Positions 22,804 to 35,585 of a stretch of DNA of 64,000 nucleotides are shown here, one piece after another. The stretch is taken from positions 580,809-644,808 of the forward strand of contig NW_002060969.1 in the NCBI RefSeq assembly GCF_000150275.1, read 5' to 3'. This DNA is from Trichoplax adhaerens. Taxonomy: Eukaryota > Placozoa > Uniplacotomia > Trichoplacea > Trichoplacidae. Made by a program: the position numbers and the translations under genes. The first letter of the stretch is position 1, and every line of letters begins with the position of its first letter. The notes under the pieces were generated by a model. It was not told the DNA's origin and did not search any database. It was given only the letters and a program-made list of their open reading frames with translations.

Positions 22804-25800
22804 CTGAGAGAGGAAGGATAATGCAAATTCTTGCTATTATTTTACATATAAACCAGTAAAAACATCGTATTAAAATTTTACTAGTTGTAAAGTATAAATA
22901 TGAATTGATCTGTTTAATACGAGTACTGTTGTGTATAACCTATACCGTATTATTTTAAAATAGTTTCAGTTGTATATCCACTAACGTATCGAAATTTACA
23001 TGGGTATCTAATATTTTTCTTTACTTACACGAAATCTAGCCGAAAGGTACCATAGCAAGGGCAAGTTCTGAAATTATTTTAAAAAATTGGTACATAATGT
23101 CAACATGGAATATCCAGTGGCTGTGATATGATCATATGAAATTAAATTAAAATATTCAGGATAAAATAGATATAACTATGAAATTCCTTATTTATCCCAG
23201 CTTCTCATTGAAACTTTATACACGTTAATAGAACTTGAAGAATAATTCTGTTTTTGGCAAAGATAAAAATATTAAGTTTATACTACATACTAAAGCATTT
23301 GAGGATACTTTCAACTACAACTCAACCAGAGAATACAGTGAGGCAAAAGTTAATTATTTAATGTATACTAATTATTAGAAGACTAATTTTTAACGTTATC
23401 ATAACCATCAATTTTTATTTCAATATTTACGTCTGCAACGTAAAATTCAAGGCGGTTGTCAACAGAGAGAACTAAGTAACTCAACAATCCTTAAAATTAA
23501 ATAGCCTAATAGGAATTGCATTTTAAATTATTTTATTTAGTAAGCCTTATGCCCCAATATGGCAAGGAACGAAACAATTATGTACGTATATACGTATATG
23601 ATTATATAAATAATACTGTATAATGAATTTTCCGAAATTAGAATATTTAATGATGACACTTAGTTGACAAGTACCCACTAGGCAATACTTAAAAATGTAA
23701 TGGTATCTTACATGATTATAAATCAGTTTACACTTACCGAATAATATTCACGCGAAAGGGGTATAGGGAATTCATTTGGCTACAATAAATTAAAAAATTA
23801 CTAATAGCAGGATGACAGTATTCATCAACTGTCGTCTGTAAAGTATTGTGACCCACTGCAAGGAATATTATCGAGTAGCATAATTCGTATTTTCATGTAG
23901 CCTAGTCTGTAAGTACCGTATGTGCACCAGCTAGCTAGATAATTGCCAAAGCATTCACAAGATAAAACTGATTTATTATGTTTTACGTTCACTTACCGTC
24001 AATAACGTAGTCTCGTAAGGTGAAGGTAGATTTGGTCTCTGTAACACATAGTTTGATATGCTTATTTTGCTTTCTTGCAGTTAATTAAACATTAACATTA
24101 TCATCTATTTTCATAGCAATAAGCTTTAAGAACTGTCACAATATTTATAGTGTTTATTTATAAATATTTCATTTTCTGAATTTAAACCAAATTGATATCG
24201 ATTAGCCATGATAAGCTGTAAGTGCTTGATAAAGAAATCACTACTTTATATTCACACCTTGTTATTATCTACAACGTAACTACGATGCCCATCAATTACC
24301 CCCGTACAATGTATTACTGTATATAAAGTGTAATACAGTACTTAAAGCAAGTCTTGTGGGAGTGCCGTATATTTGGCATTGCTTGCTATTGAGATCGTGT
24401 TGCACGAAATGTTAGTACCGCAAATGAATTAAAAGTGCGAACGATCCTCGCTAATATGCGCTGCTATTATTTTCAAGAAATGCTGTATTTAACCAGTAGA
24501 TCAGTGTAACATGTAATTTACTTACATTAAAGTATAAGGGTGACAATGCAGGAGATGGAAGAGCTGGAGATGAGTCATCTTGCTAATCGTAAATAGTAAT
24601 GAAAATAAAAATATATAATGTCCAGAATTGATAGCTAACACGCAGTAAAACGTCAATCCAGTTGCGATAAACTTACACGAAAGTATATGGGTACTTGTTG
24701 CGATGGTGGTGGTGGGGTATTATCTTGCTGTAATAGTTTACAATATAATCAGGAGAGGCACTACCTGCATAATTATACTAATTTATTCTAATAGCATAAG
24801 TAACTATTTTATACTGTATGTAGAGTACAGCGTTAGCACCTACTCTAAAGTAGATAGGTATTTCTTGTGAAGGCGATGGAGGTGGCGATGTCGGCTCTTG
24901 CTGTAATAAAGTATTTTAGATACAACTTATAAGATTGTAAATTTGTACGTACGATAATGTGACGAGTATGTCTTCCACATCGTACCTACCCGAAAGTAAA
25001 TAGGAGGAGGAGGATCAGTGGGATCTTGCTATCAGAATATGCATATTATTACGTTAAGTTAGATTCAAGTTTTAATGGAAATTATATCAGCTAGTTTATT
25101 GCGTCAGCATATATAGGATGCTACATAGGACTCTTAGCGTGTGCGCTTACACGAAAAGAAATCGTTAGCGGTTCTTACCACTATGAATCAAAAAGTAGCT
25201 TTAGCTATATAACGTAAGCTTATTCTGTAATTTTGATAGAATCCTAATATGTATAGTCCATAGTACTTACACGCAACTTGATTGGTTTTAAAGGTGGTAG
25301 TGGCCGATTTTGCTATTATAACATTAAGCGAAACGTTAACAGTGTCATTCAAAGTATAAGCCTTGATCGAAATAGTTAACATACAAACACTTGTGATAGA
25401 AATTTGTTGTAGGAATAAACACATAGAATAATTAAGCACAGCTATTAAATCTGCTATTAAGGTCAAAGGGCTACATTCAATTGGGATCTATCAGGTACTT
25501 ACATTTAGATAGACGGACAATATCCATAGCAACGGATCATCTCTCTAAGATATAATAATTATTTAATGTTATAGTATATTAGTGGTGATCGTTTTATTAG
25601 TACGTGCGTTTGGCAACGCGTTAAGAACATTGATACTAAATTACTAATACTATATTCGTATTAACGATATATAATGAATTCAAACATATCAATAAGCCTG
25701 CAGGTTTCAAAGATCTATGTCAGAGATTCTATTACCAAACAAAGATCATTAGAACACTGAACGCTATTATTATTACAGATTCTGATTATATAAAGCGTTC

Positions 25801-26817
25801 GAAATTGGTATAAAGATTCAAGTATCTACAGTAATTTTCACCGAATAGAGTTCTAAGTGAATACCTACACTGTATTAGCCATAACTTCGATTTTTTATTA
25901 TGGAGTTCATCATAGATTCTGTCACAGATTTTAAAGTAGAGTATCTATGGAATTTTTATTTTATTAAGTGTGCACTCACACGCATGAAGATGGAAGGGCT
26001 AAGCGAAGTCGAAATTTTTTTCTACAAAAAAAATAATTTTTAATAATGTATTTATCCATCAAGCATCTGCTAAGTATCGTTTAACATAAATAAATCTATA
26101 AAATTGAGCGGAAATCCGAATTCTTTACACTAAAATTTTCATATTGTTTATCAAAACTTACTTTTTTGTTCCTAGAAACTGGCGGCTTACTTCTCTAAAA
26201 TTAGTTTTAATATTAATGAAATATTATTAAAAATTTTGATAATGCATCTTATTAGATTTTGGTGAGAATTGTATAAACGTATCGTGATCATTTGAAGACT
26301 ACGAAACCTAATTAATAGGTACCACAAATTTTTCTTTTTAATTGTAATCTGAATATTTATTGTTAGTCCCGACATTGTTAGATGTGAAAACATCATCAGC
26401 GTACGTTAATATACAATGTTATCGGTTTCATTCTTAACCTTAAGCAACAATCTGCTTAAAAAACTGAATAAACAAGCCTTCAATTTCAACAGATTTTAAA
26501 ATGAATCAGTTGTCTCGTTCATTATAATTGTTTACATGGTCCCACTATGCACAATAATAAGCTATTAATTATTCTAGCAAATTTCTGATTCTATTGTAAC
26601 TACCTTTTAAATCGAAACTTTAATTGAGAATACTCACAACTAGGCTCTTTCCATTCAGCTTAGTCACTATTGGATGCAAATCTTTATTGTTTGAGCCTCC
26701 TTTTGTGATTGATGATGCCCTGTTTTCTTTAATTATTTTGGCATTATTGACATTATCGCAATAGGCAGTAGTCATGATGAATACCGCTGCGATTAATAAG
26801 ATTCTCCTTAATTTCAT
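22804..26817 (-). CDS. Secreted proline-rich precursor made of an array of tiny phase-0 exons
   Basis: complement(join(22804..22833, 23029..23067, 23738..23779, 23997..24038, 24526..24582, 24677..24727, 24844..24900, 24990..25028, 25271..25312, 25503..25544, 25980..26021, 26162..26194, 26638..26817)). Every exon is a multiple of three and every intron is phase 0. Exon 1 starts with a clear signal peptide (MKLRRILLIAAVFIMTTAYC) and a 40-residue spacer. Then come units of 10-19 residues. Four consecutive ones are strongly alike: QDPTDPPPPIYFR; QEPTSPPPSPSQEIPIYFR; QDNTPPPPSQQVPIYFR; QDDSSPALPSPALSPLYFN. Others are Pro-rich (QNRPLPPLKPIKLR, PNEFPIPLSREYYS) or Leu/Trp-rich (RDDPLLWILSVYLN, NLPLLWYLSARFR). 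Few dibasic sites are present, so whether this is a peptide precursor or a structural secreted protein is open. The 3' end is not settled; 22699-22755 is a further candidate exon. The function is unknown. No GTAC repeats are nearby. Confidence 0.72.
25151..25177 (-). pseudogene. Decayed exon of the proline-rich array
   Basis: The minus strand reads TAA GAA CCG CTA ACG ATT TCT TTT CGT followed by a good GTAAGC donor. It matches the array pattern Q-E-P..FR, but the first codon is TAA where CAA is expected, and the two bases before it are GG where the acceptor AG is expected. It lies between two intact units (24990 and 25271) and is best read as a dead unit. Confidence 0.55.
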
Positions 26818-29039
26818 TTTTTACTTTGTTACTATACCTATCATAGAAGAAGGAGCATTTGTTACTGCTGCAATTGAGTTAGTAATAACAGAGAAAGAAT
26901 ATCCAAGCAATATTTTAAGGTCGTTATATAAGATTACCAAATCTGATAGCGGTTAGGATAAAGTGATCATAATACAGACTTTAAATCATCAGGCATGTTA
27001 TTCCAAGCATATATTGTAGCATTTCTGAACTAATTGAATTTGAAAACGAATTTTGAACGCAGTCTGAGGCGTAACTTATATTGTACTCATACAGTGACGA
27101 TATACTCAACAAATGTTGAGTCAAGAAACTGACGAAGTTTTATTTCTAAATCGCTATCTATCGTGAATAATAAAATGGTTAAGCATAAAATAATCAACCT
27201 GTAACTTATAGTTTTACGGTAATTATGTCTATAAACACGCTTAAATCTAATATTACAGCGAAGCAATTTCAGAATCTACATTTCTTTATTCTAATAAACG
27301 ATCATATTTATAGTGTGTACTTCTAAGTACACGGTATAAAGTTACTGAACCTCTGACAGGTCCACGACAAATGGTAATACTATCTGTTAAATGAACACAT
27401 TATCGTAAACCGTCAGCAAAGCGACGGGAGTTTGCACTAGTATTTAACAATTTACACTGTGGAAATCTCTTAGACTCTAGCTAGATTATACCGTAGCATT
27501 ACACTTACATAGAAGTAGCATATTATTATGAATCATTCGTGTCTATAAGTAATTTCCTCCTGCTGTGCTCTTAACATTATAAAAGCTATCTTCTTTTGCC
27601 TATTTCATTAGTAGCTCTGGCAGTTACACCGTAAGCTTGCACGCTTTACCTATTCTACACCATTATAGTTGTTCGACTAGTCACATCGTTACTCGCATGA
27701 TAATCTTACACGACTATTCTCTTACACTAGCTCAATAAAGATTACTCTTCCGTTAACTATTCTATTGTACTTTATTGTGACTAATGCGAAACTCTCAACC
27801 TTCCGAAACATCGCAATATTGTTGCGGTACACTATTTCAAAGCCCTTGTTTCTATATTCTAACAAGCTACTATATAAAATTCGAACAAGTACAAACCTTA
27901 ACGAGTATTCAAAGTTTCCACTTCAAGGAAATTTGAAAAAGCGCCACGATTGCAATGATAAATTGTCGCCAAGATCGCACAGAGGGAATAATTTCGGTTA
28001 GAAAAGCAAAGCAAAGTTAACATATATATATACCTTCATTGTCCCTACAAACGATTCATAAATACGATAGATAATCTTTTAACGGAAGTGTTGATAATAC
28101 AACTTATAATTGATGATGTATATTATTTTAATGAGAGAAATATATTTACAGGATTCGCATACTTTAGCATTTCTGCATTTCAAGAACAAAGCGATGATAG
28201 TACTGCTATTTTAAATAATTAATTACGGTATGTAATCTAATAAATCAAGCCTTGCAAATTTGAAGACAGTAGCTAGCTTTTGATAAATATAATTATTATT
28301 ATTGAACTAGGATTTTACATACAATTTAAATTTCTTAGAATGAAGCAAATACCTTACGGATAATAGAATACCCAGATACCAGATGACTTTACTTGATTAC
28401 CTAAAATTTCAATACGGAAATACGAATTCTAAATTTAGTATCCAATTATTCCTGTATCGAAAGTATTTTCTAATACTACAGTAATAAATGTGATGCTAAA
28501 TTAGCGAACAACATGAATCGAAGTCCTTTTAAATCAGACTTACGGTACACATTATTTAGTAGATTAATTTATTTGTAATATTGTAGTATCATCCGATAAA
28601 GCTCCTATCAATTATAAATTTCAATTTATAGAAGACAAGCATCCTTCTTGATAAACAGTTTACCAAAGATTAGATGGTCGTTACATTATTATTCAACACA
28701 TATTGGTATTGGAGTATTTCATTCAAATATCAGCGTACCGCTAAATTCAGTTGAATGAGGCAACGCTAATCACTAATGTCTATAAATAGCACCTACAGCA
28801 TCTTGCATTAAGATCATTATTGACGCTAATTGATATACGTGTATAATAAGACGCTAGGGTATTTGCAAATGTTATAATGTTTCCCAAACATTATATCTAA
28901 ACAAAGTAACACCAAACTTCTCATCCATTAGAAAAACGTTTATAACCTACACTGTGCGTTAGCGACGCCTCTACGTCATACCCGGTGCGATACCGTAGTA
29001 TATTATATGTACATGCATACTGTGTTCTGATCCATAGTA

Positions 29040-29480
29040 AAACCGCTAAATTAATTATTACAGTATGGGCATGCAAGGCGGTATTAACAGTATGAAAAAA
29101 GGTTAAATGCAGTAAAACGCTAAATGTGTGCTTTCGAAACGAAGTGCAGATCATAATCATACAGTATTAAATATAAAAAGAGAGTGATATACTGTATAAC
29201 GCCAAATATGGGTATGCGAATCTCAAAGTATTAATTAAAGGCGCACTGTAATGTGCTTTCTGTACCGTATACCAGCTAAATTATTATAATTATGCAGGAT
29301 TAATGATATGATAAAAAGTTATATGCAGTAAAACGCCAAATGCATGCGTTCGAAACAATGTGTTTATTATAACCATACGGTATTAAGTATAAAAAGAGAT
29401 TGATATACTGTTTAACGCCAATACGGGCGTGCGAATCTCGAAATTGTTAATTAAAGACACACTGACGCACTGTATAGTAC
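29040..29480. repeat. Two-copy tandem repeat, unit about 216 bp
   Basis: Landmarks recur with an offset of about 216 bp: CAGTAAAACGC at 29110 and 29326, then GTATTAA(A/G)TATAAAAAGAG, TGATATACTGT, and GCGAATCTC. The copies have diverged moderately. The second ends in a short CTGTATAGTACTGTAC word. No coding role is seen. Confidence 0.8.
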
Positions 29481-31484
29481 TGTACTTTCTGTAGATCCGG
29501 AGTGTGTGTGTAGGTAAAGACGTGGGTATACTTCAAAGTGTGTATACAGATACTCCACCGTACAATCCGTCGGACAAAGAGTATAAAAGTCGAAAGTTTT
29601 TAAAGGTGCGTAGTATGGGTTAGTGATGGATAAATAATTAATCTGCAAGTGATATTTATCATATTACAGTCATTGTTATTGTGCTAATAGCTTATCATAA
29701 TCTAATATACGACATAAGCTATTGCTTAAAATATACATGAAATATTTACTAACAACGGTAACCAGCTGCTCTATTTTAATCCATTTGTGAATGAATTTGC
29801 TTAAAACTGTAAGGCAATAATATCTTTAGCAAATCAAATATCTTACATACATAAATAATATGATATTAATATAGGAAATGATTGATTTAGGAATAATTAA
29901 ATAACGATATTGATACTATTGACCATATTTAGTAAATATTTTGGTAAGATAGCTTAATGTTAATGTTTTGATCAATCTATCGGTGCTAAATTATTGAAGG
30001 TATCGTTCTACCTTGCCTTGAGTATCATTTGGCAACTCACATTTTCCGCTGAAATGCGAGATGTTGTCCAATACTTGGAAAGTGTATTTATGACCGGAAA
30101 TTGCATAATTAATTGTATACAATAATTATATTTTTATGCTTCTATCTAAACATTGATCTTACAATAATTATTTCCTACTTTGAGATACTCCAATTTATAA
30201 TTAATGCTTACTAGTCTCATCAAAAGATATTCAATTGTCCTTGTATTCTCACTACTTACGATTATTTTTAGCTAAATAGATCTATTTTTGTTAGTTCCGC
30301 AAAGTAAATTAGGAGACATATTCTAAATGAAAACAGCATAATATCAATGTAATAGTTTCTTTGGAAAACACGTGTAGAATAAATTTTGAAGGTAATTGCA
30401 GAAGTGATGCTTCCTATTTGGTATCTATGAAATACTACTGCCTTAAACTACATTATCAAATAAATAGTGATATAGTATCATATTTTGGGTAAATTTAAAG
30501 TTCTCTCGAAGCTAGTTCTAATTCTATAACAACCAGGAAAAATTTTTATTCTATAACTTGCAGCTATATAAGATTTCTTCAAAGAAATGATAACATCAGT
30601 ACTTATCTAAAATATTATAGACACGATGCTCTGTAATAATGCGCAGTGTACAGAATTATTGGTGTATATTAAATGTGAACTAAAAGTAACCTTAATTAAC
30701 ATTTGTAAATAAAAGGTAGTAGCACTATAGTGTGTCTAAGATAAACTCAGCAATTAATCGATAAACTTGAGTGCATTTGATTACTAGCAATAATCATAGA
30801 AGTCTTTAATGAAAGGTACTGTAGCCAATATCAATAGTCATTTTAGCAATATGAACTCAATTTTAAATTATGATAGGAAGCGGGTCCCTTCACTAAGTTT
30901 ACACTTTTTATTAATATTTATCGGCATTTGCTAATCGTTCAAGTAATATTAGAGCGGTCCTACAGGTGAAGATTATCCCTAGAAATTTTAGTTAACACCT
31001 TGTAATTTACGATACGATATGCTAATTAATGAGTGATTTGAACAACTAAATGATTGATTTAAAGTCAATGCGAAATCGGCTAGTTGGAAATTAAAACTAT
31101 TATACGACGAATATATTCTTGTGTAATATCCTTTTTGCTAAAGTATCTTCAAAAATAATAAAAAAAGAACTACAGTTTCTTGTAAACTTCGCTTTGTTAC
31201 ACAAATTAGGTTCGTCTTATAATTACCAAAAATTATCTAGCTGCAATCGGACTATCATCAGTCAATCAAATAATATTAATGAGATTTTATGGGTATCACG
31301 CTGTTAGCAGTTTCTGACTGAAGAATCATGATCTCGGTACCGGTACCTAGACGAGCATAGACAAACTGAGCCAACCTAGACTCTATTAACTTAAAATTGC
31401 ACCATATTCCGTGGAATTTCTACAAATTTTACCAGTCTAAGTTATTACGCGAAAATTCATCAATTATGTGTAATGTTACAAAAT

Positions 31485-31684
31485 NNNNNNNNNNNNNNNN
31501 NNNNNNNNNNNNNNNNNNNNNNNNNNNNNNNNNNNNNNNNNNNNNNNNNNNNNNNNNNNNNNNNNNNNNNNNNNNNNNNNNNNNNNNNNNNNNNNNNNNN
31601 NNNNNNNNNNNNNNNNNNNNNNNNNNNNNNNNNNNNNNNNNNNNNNNNNNNNNNNNNNNNNNNNNNNNNNNNNNNNNNNNNNNN
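31485..31684. other. Assembly gap (200 N)
   Basis: Exactly 200 consecutive N. The round length suggests a scaffold gap of unknown true size, so spacing across it should not be trusted. Confidence 0.99.
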
Positions 31685-34600
31685 AGATTTTCGGGCTTTA
31701 CACTCAAAATTGTTATTTATGAGATTGCACCCACGAACTAGTAAATGAACGTTAATACGTCTTTAGCGTCGGCCATAAACGAACGGTATCTAAATTTAAA
31801 TTTTTTTATAATTTCGTTAGCGTACAAGTTAGATTATATTTAGGCTTCTAAAGTTTGCTTTGTAAGCAATCGATAATTGACTAACATCCTATCCAACTGT
31901 AGTACATGAAATCCAAGTCATATAAGATCGAATTATGGGATCGAGCACAGAATTGCTCGCCTATTAAGGGTTTTAACGTAGGTTATTTTTCGTCTTATGC
32001 ACTAATAACATGCAATGGACATCATTTTTTTAATTAATTTGACTATGATTTAAAATTCGGAAGACCCAATCTAAGTAACAGCCGACAGGAATCTTATTCA
32101 CAAGCTATAAATTTTGAAATTATTAATGCGGATTATGTTTGTAGCCAATTATAGCACTAATTATTACGTAAGTATATAAAATTCTCAAAGCTATTATATT
32201 ATTTAGATATAATTTTTTAATTCCTGAATAGCCTATAATGTTCGAAAGGTTGTTTTCAAAAGATAGTTCGCAAATCTAATAATGCAGCACTAATACAGCT
32301 AAATACTTTTGTTCAAAAGCACTACAAATATTGAAGTGTTTAAGTTCTTTCTTCATAGTTAACAATATCACCCTTACATGCAGCATAGCTGATATCAGTA
32401 TATGAGCAGAGTGTTATATGATATTCTTGGCAATAGATTAAAAAGTAGAATAAATTTAACTGATTAAAAATTAACGTAGGGCATTCGTCGTTTACAGTAT
32501 TGCAATTAAGAGCGACTAATATTGTAACCGCTACGATATCTAAAGATCATTGTTTGATATTAATAGGAGCATTTCCATGCAATAAATAGATGACAAGATT
32601 CTTTATCACCCGTAAAGTATGCAGCATAATGTAATGAAGATTAATTTTTAGAATTCTCCTTTAAGCTTTTATATTATTTTCATAAGTATTGCAGCTTTAA
32701 AAATAACTTAATTTGGTTTAACTTAGTATCGTAACATATTGTAAACCCGACTCCTTTATTCGGGTTAGAACTTAAGAATATTCTGTAGCATAATTTTGAT
32801 AAGAATATCGCGATATTAGATTGTAATTTACGTGATATATTTGGTCAGTATCATACTCATGCTTCATTCATGATAAAAACTTGTAGCCCATTTTGATTAA
32901 AAAATACAGTAGAAATAATGTTACTTCGTTATTGAATACAGTGCAAACCCAAACGTTTCGATATAGGTTTTAATTAAGATTGTTAGTCTGTCTTAGTCTT
33001 TTTTATAGGTCTATATTATATAATGAAGAAAAGTATAATTTGTAGATTTAGTAATACTGGGAATCTAGGGTACAATTTATCTGATCATATGTATTTGATT
33101 GCTAGTTTTTTTTGGAATACTTTAGAATAGTAATTTGATAGTCTGATATCATCAACTGCTCTGCGCAGCATACGCATGTAAAAGGCGACGTAGTTCAGTA
33201 GAAACGTAGTTCAAGCCTTAGTTCAAGATAGAAAATGGGGAATGAGATTTTCCTAAATTCATGAGTAAATCATATTTTACGTTGGTAGTTTGATTGGTTG
33301 AGACAATAAATTTTGCTCTTACTGTAATTTTTAATTGATTTTTACAAGTTATTCGCTAAATTCTAAATAAACTGGTATTTTCCCGTAATTCTCCTAGTTT
33401 TGGGGTTTAAAAGTTGTTGGATTTACTTAAACTTTTACGTCCGTTATTACTATAAAATATTCCTGTATCAAATTTTCCATGATTTCCATACAGTACTACC
33501 ATGTATTATTGCCATAATAACCGAATTTATGAATTCCTACCGAGTAATTCACATGTACTTGTTTTATAAATTTAAGTTTGTGCATCTTTATCACTTCATT
33601 TATCATCATATTTCATTCACACTAGTAAGGACTATGAATCTAAAGAATTCTTGTTATTATTGAGCTATTGTCTATAGGGTGCACCCATCAGTAAGAGAAT
33701 AATACTATTCTAGACTTCTCTTACAAAAATATTTTAGGTGCAATGAGTTTTGAATTTTATGAACATATGAAAATACGGCTTTTCCTATTTTAGAATGCTA
33801 AGAATAGCATTTTTGTGGCCGTATTAATTTCGTCATATTTTATTATTTTTTTATCGAACGTCGAAGATATTATTAATTAATTGAGATAAAACTATTATTT
33901 TATTAACTATAATTAAGCCAATTTTACCTTGAAATTTTGTATCATTAAAACGTTTACAATACATTAAAAATGAGCAAATAACCACCGCATTGCTGGCACT
34001 CTGATGCTATTGTCTTCTGCCGCACATCATTTCTAACAGTATCAATTGAGGCTCGACTGTCACAAGATTGGAACTAAAAATGAAAATGTAAACTACTTCA
34101 CTCAAGGATAGGGTACTAACTTGTTGTCATATATAGTGCATTTCTTTTTATGCTAACGTATACTGGTGTCAAATACTACTACATCGCAGACAATTGCATA
34201 ATTAATCATGGTTTGTCATGAAATGCGTATTACTGAAGTTATAGAGAGATATACAGACTTACTAACTATATTATACGATTAAAGTTATCTTTGCATGTAT
34301 TCTCATATCAGTATATTTAATAAAGTAAATTATTGTGATCCAACAAAGTAAAAAGGGTATATTTATGAGAGCACACAGTAGATAATGCAGGATTTATGTT
34401 AATAATTATAATCTCATAATCTATGAAAGTAGATTATAAATAAGAAAAAGACATTTAGAATACGATGTATACATTTAACTTCAACGATAAAATTATTCTT
34501 CATTCTCCTTAATATTTGCCATCTTCCTGCTAAGTACTATGTGTACAGTAAAATTTTACTGTTACAGTAGTTAAAAAATTAAAATTTGATAGGTTCTACG

Positions 34601-35585
34601 TTACTCTATAATTATAATTCTAACATCGACAATAGAAATTGTAGTTACGTGATCATACATCTATGCACCTTTGTTAAATAAATTATAGTGGTTTCAGGAT
34701 TTTAAAAGATAGGTCAAATAATACTAGTGCTATAATCAAAATTTTTACAAATTCCCATGATTTCTAAATGATTACTAAATCGATTGTTTCGCCCAATTCA
34801 AAGACGGCGCATAGTATGATGATTTTTTACTTCAAACTGAGCTTTATAACCAGCATATACCATAAAGAAATTTCATCCTTTTAATAAGTTAAATTAACAA
34901 AGTGACAGCCAATGTAAACATGCAATAGCCTCCTTTTTATTCCAAGGAGTTGGATGACATTCTCATAAATCACTGTAGCCTTCTTCAAAACCCTCGAGTA
35001 AGTAAATTTTTATACATAGGATAAAATTTTGATATCATGGTCTTTTTATCCTGTCTTTAGCTCGTATTGCATATAATGTAGCGCCGTTATAAAACACGAA
35101 AACCTGGTATCATCATCATGTAGGTTAATTATTAGTTCACTGGCACATCTGGAAGTTATTTTGTAATTTTATTCGTTTTTGACGATTAAGCTTATACAAT
35201 TATTAACGGATGAGAACATTATAATTATAGCAATCAACACTTGAACATTTTGAGTTCATTAAGTATACTCAGGATAATTTCATACTTCTCAACATTTTAT
35301 TGCTCCGTGTACAATGTGGCAGTAATTACTTGACTTGGTTATACACCAGTCATGTCAAAATATTTATTAATTGAGGGGCTTTAAGGCAATGAACGTAGAA
35401 ATTGCGAAATTGATATAAACTAATAATTAAAAGACGGAACTACAATTTAAATGTGAGGTACAGCATATGAGATGACTACAGATGTCAATTTTAGGTAAAG
35501 TTATTATACTAGACTGTCATTCTGGAAGCTACTGTAGCTATGATCTAGAATAACAAGCGGAGCTTATTCTATTAATGCAGCGGTT

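Larger units (their letters stand above)
26818..35585. other. Long AT-rich region with no confident gene
   Basis: Contains a two-copy tandem repeat (about 29040-29480) and the 200-N assembly gap at 31485-31684. On the plus strand at 27765-28001 there is an open frame ending ..HRGNNFG-stop with one KKR, noted as a weak peptide-like candidate. No conserved protein was recognised, and other open frames are short and unstructured. Confidence 0.5.

Noticed and set aside
31397..31748. Open frames across 31397-31748
   Set aside because: They span the 200-N gap, so they are artefacts of undefined sequence.
33400..33663. 87-codon Tyr/Phe-rich plus-strand open frame
   Set aside because: Composition is that of random AT-rich DNA; there is no signal peptide followed by a processing site and no conserved motif.
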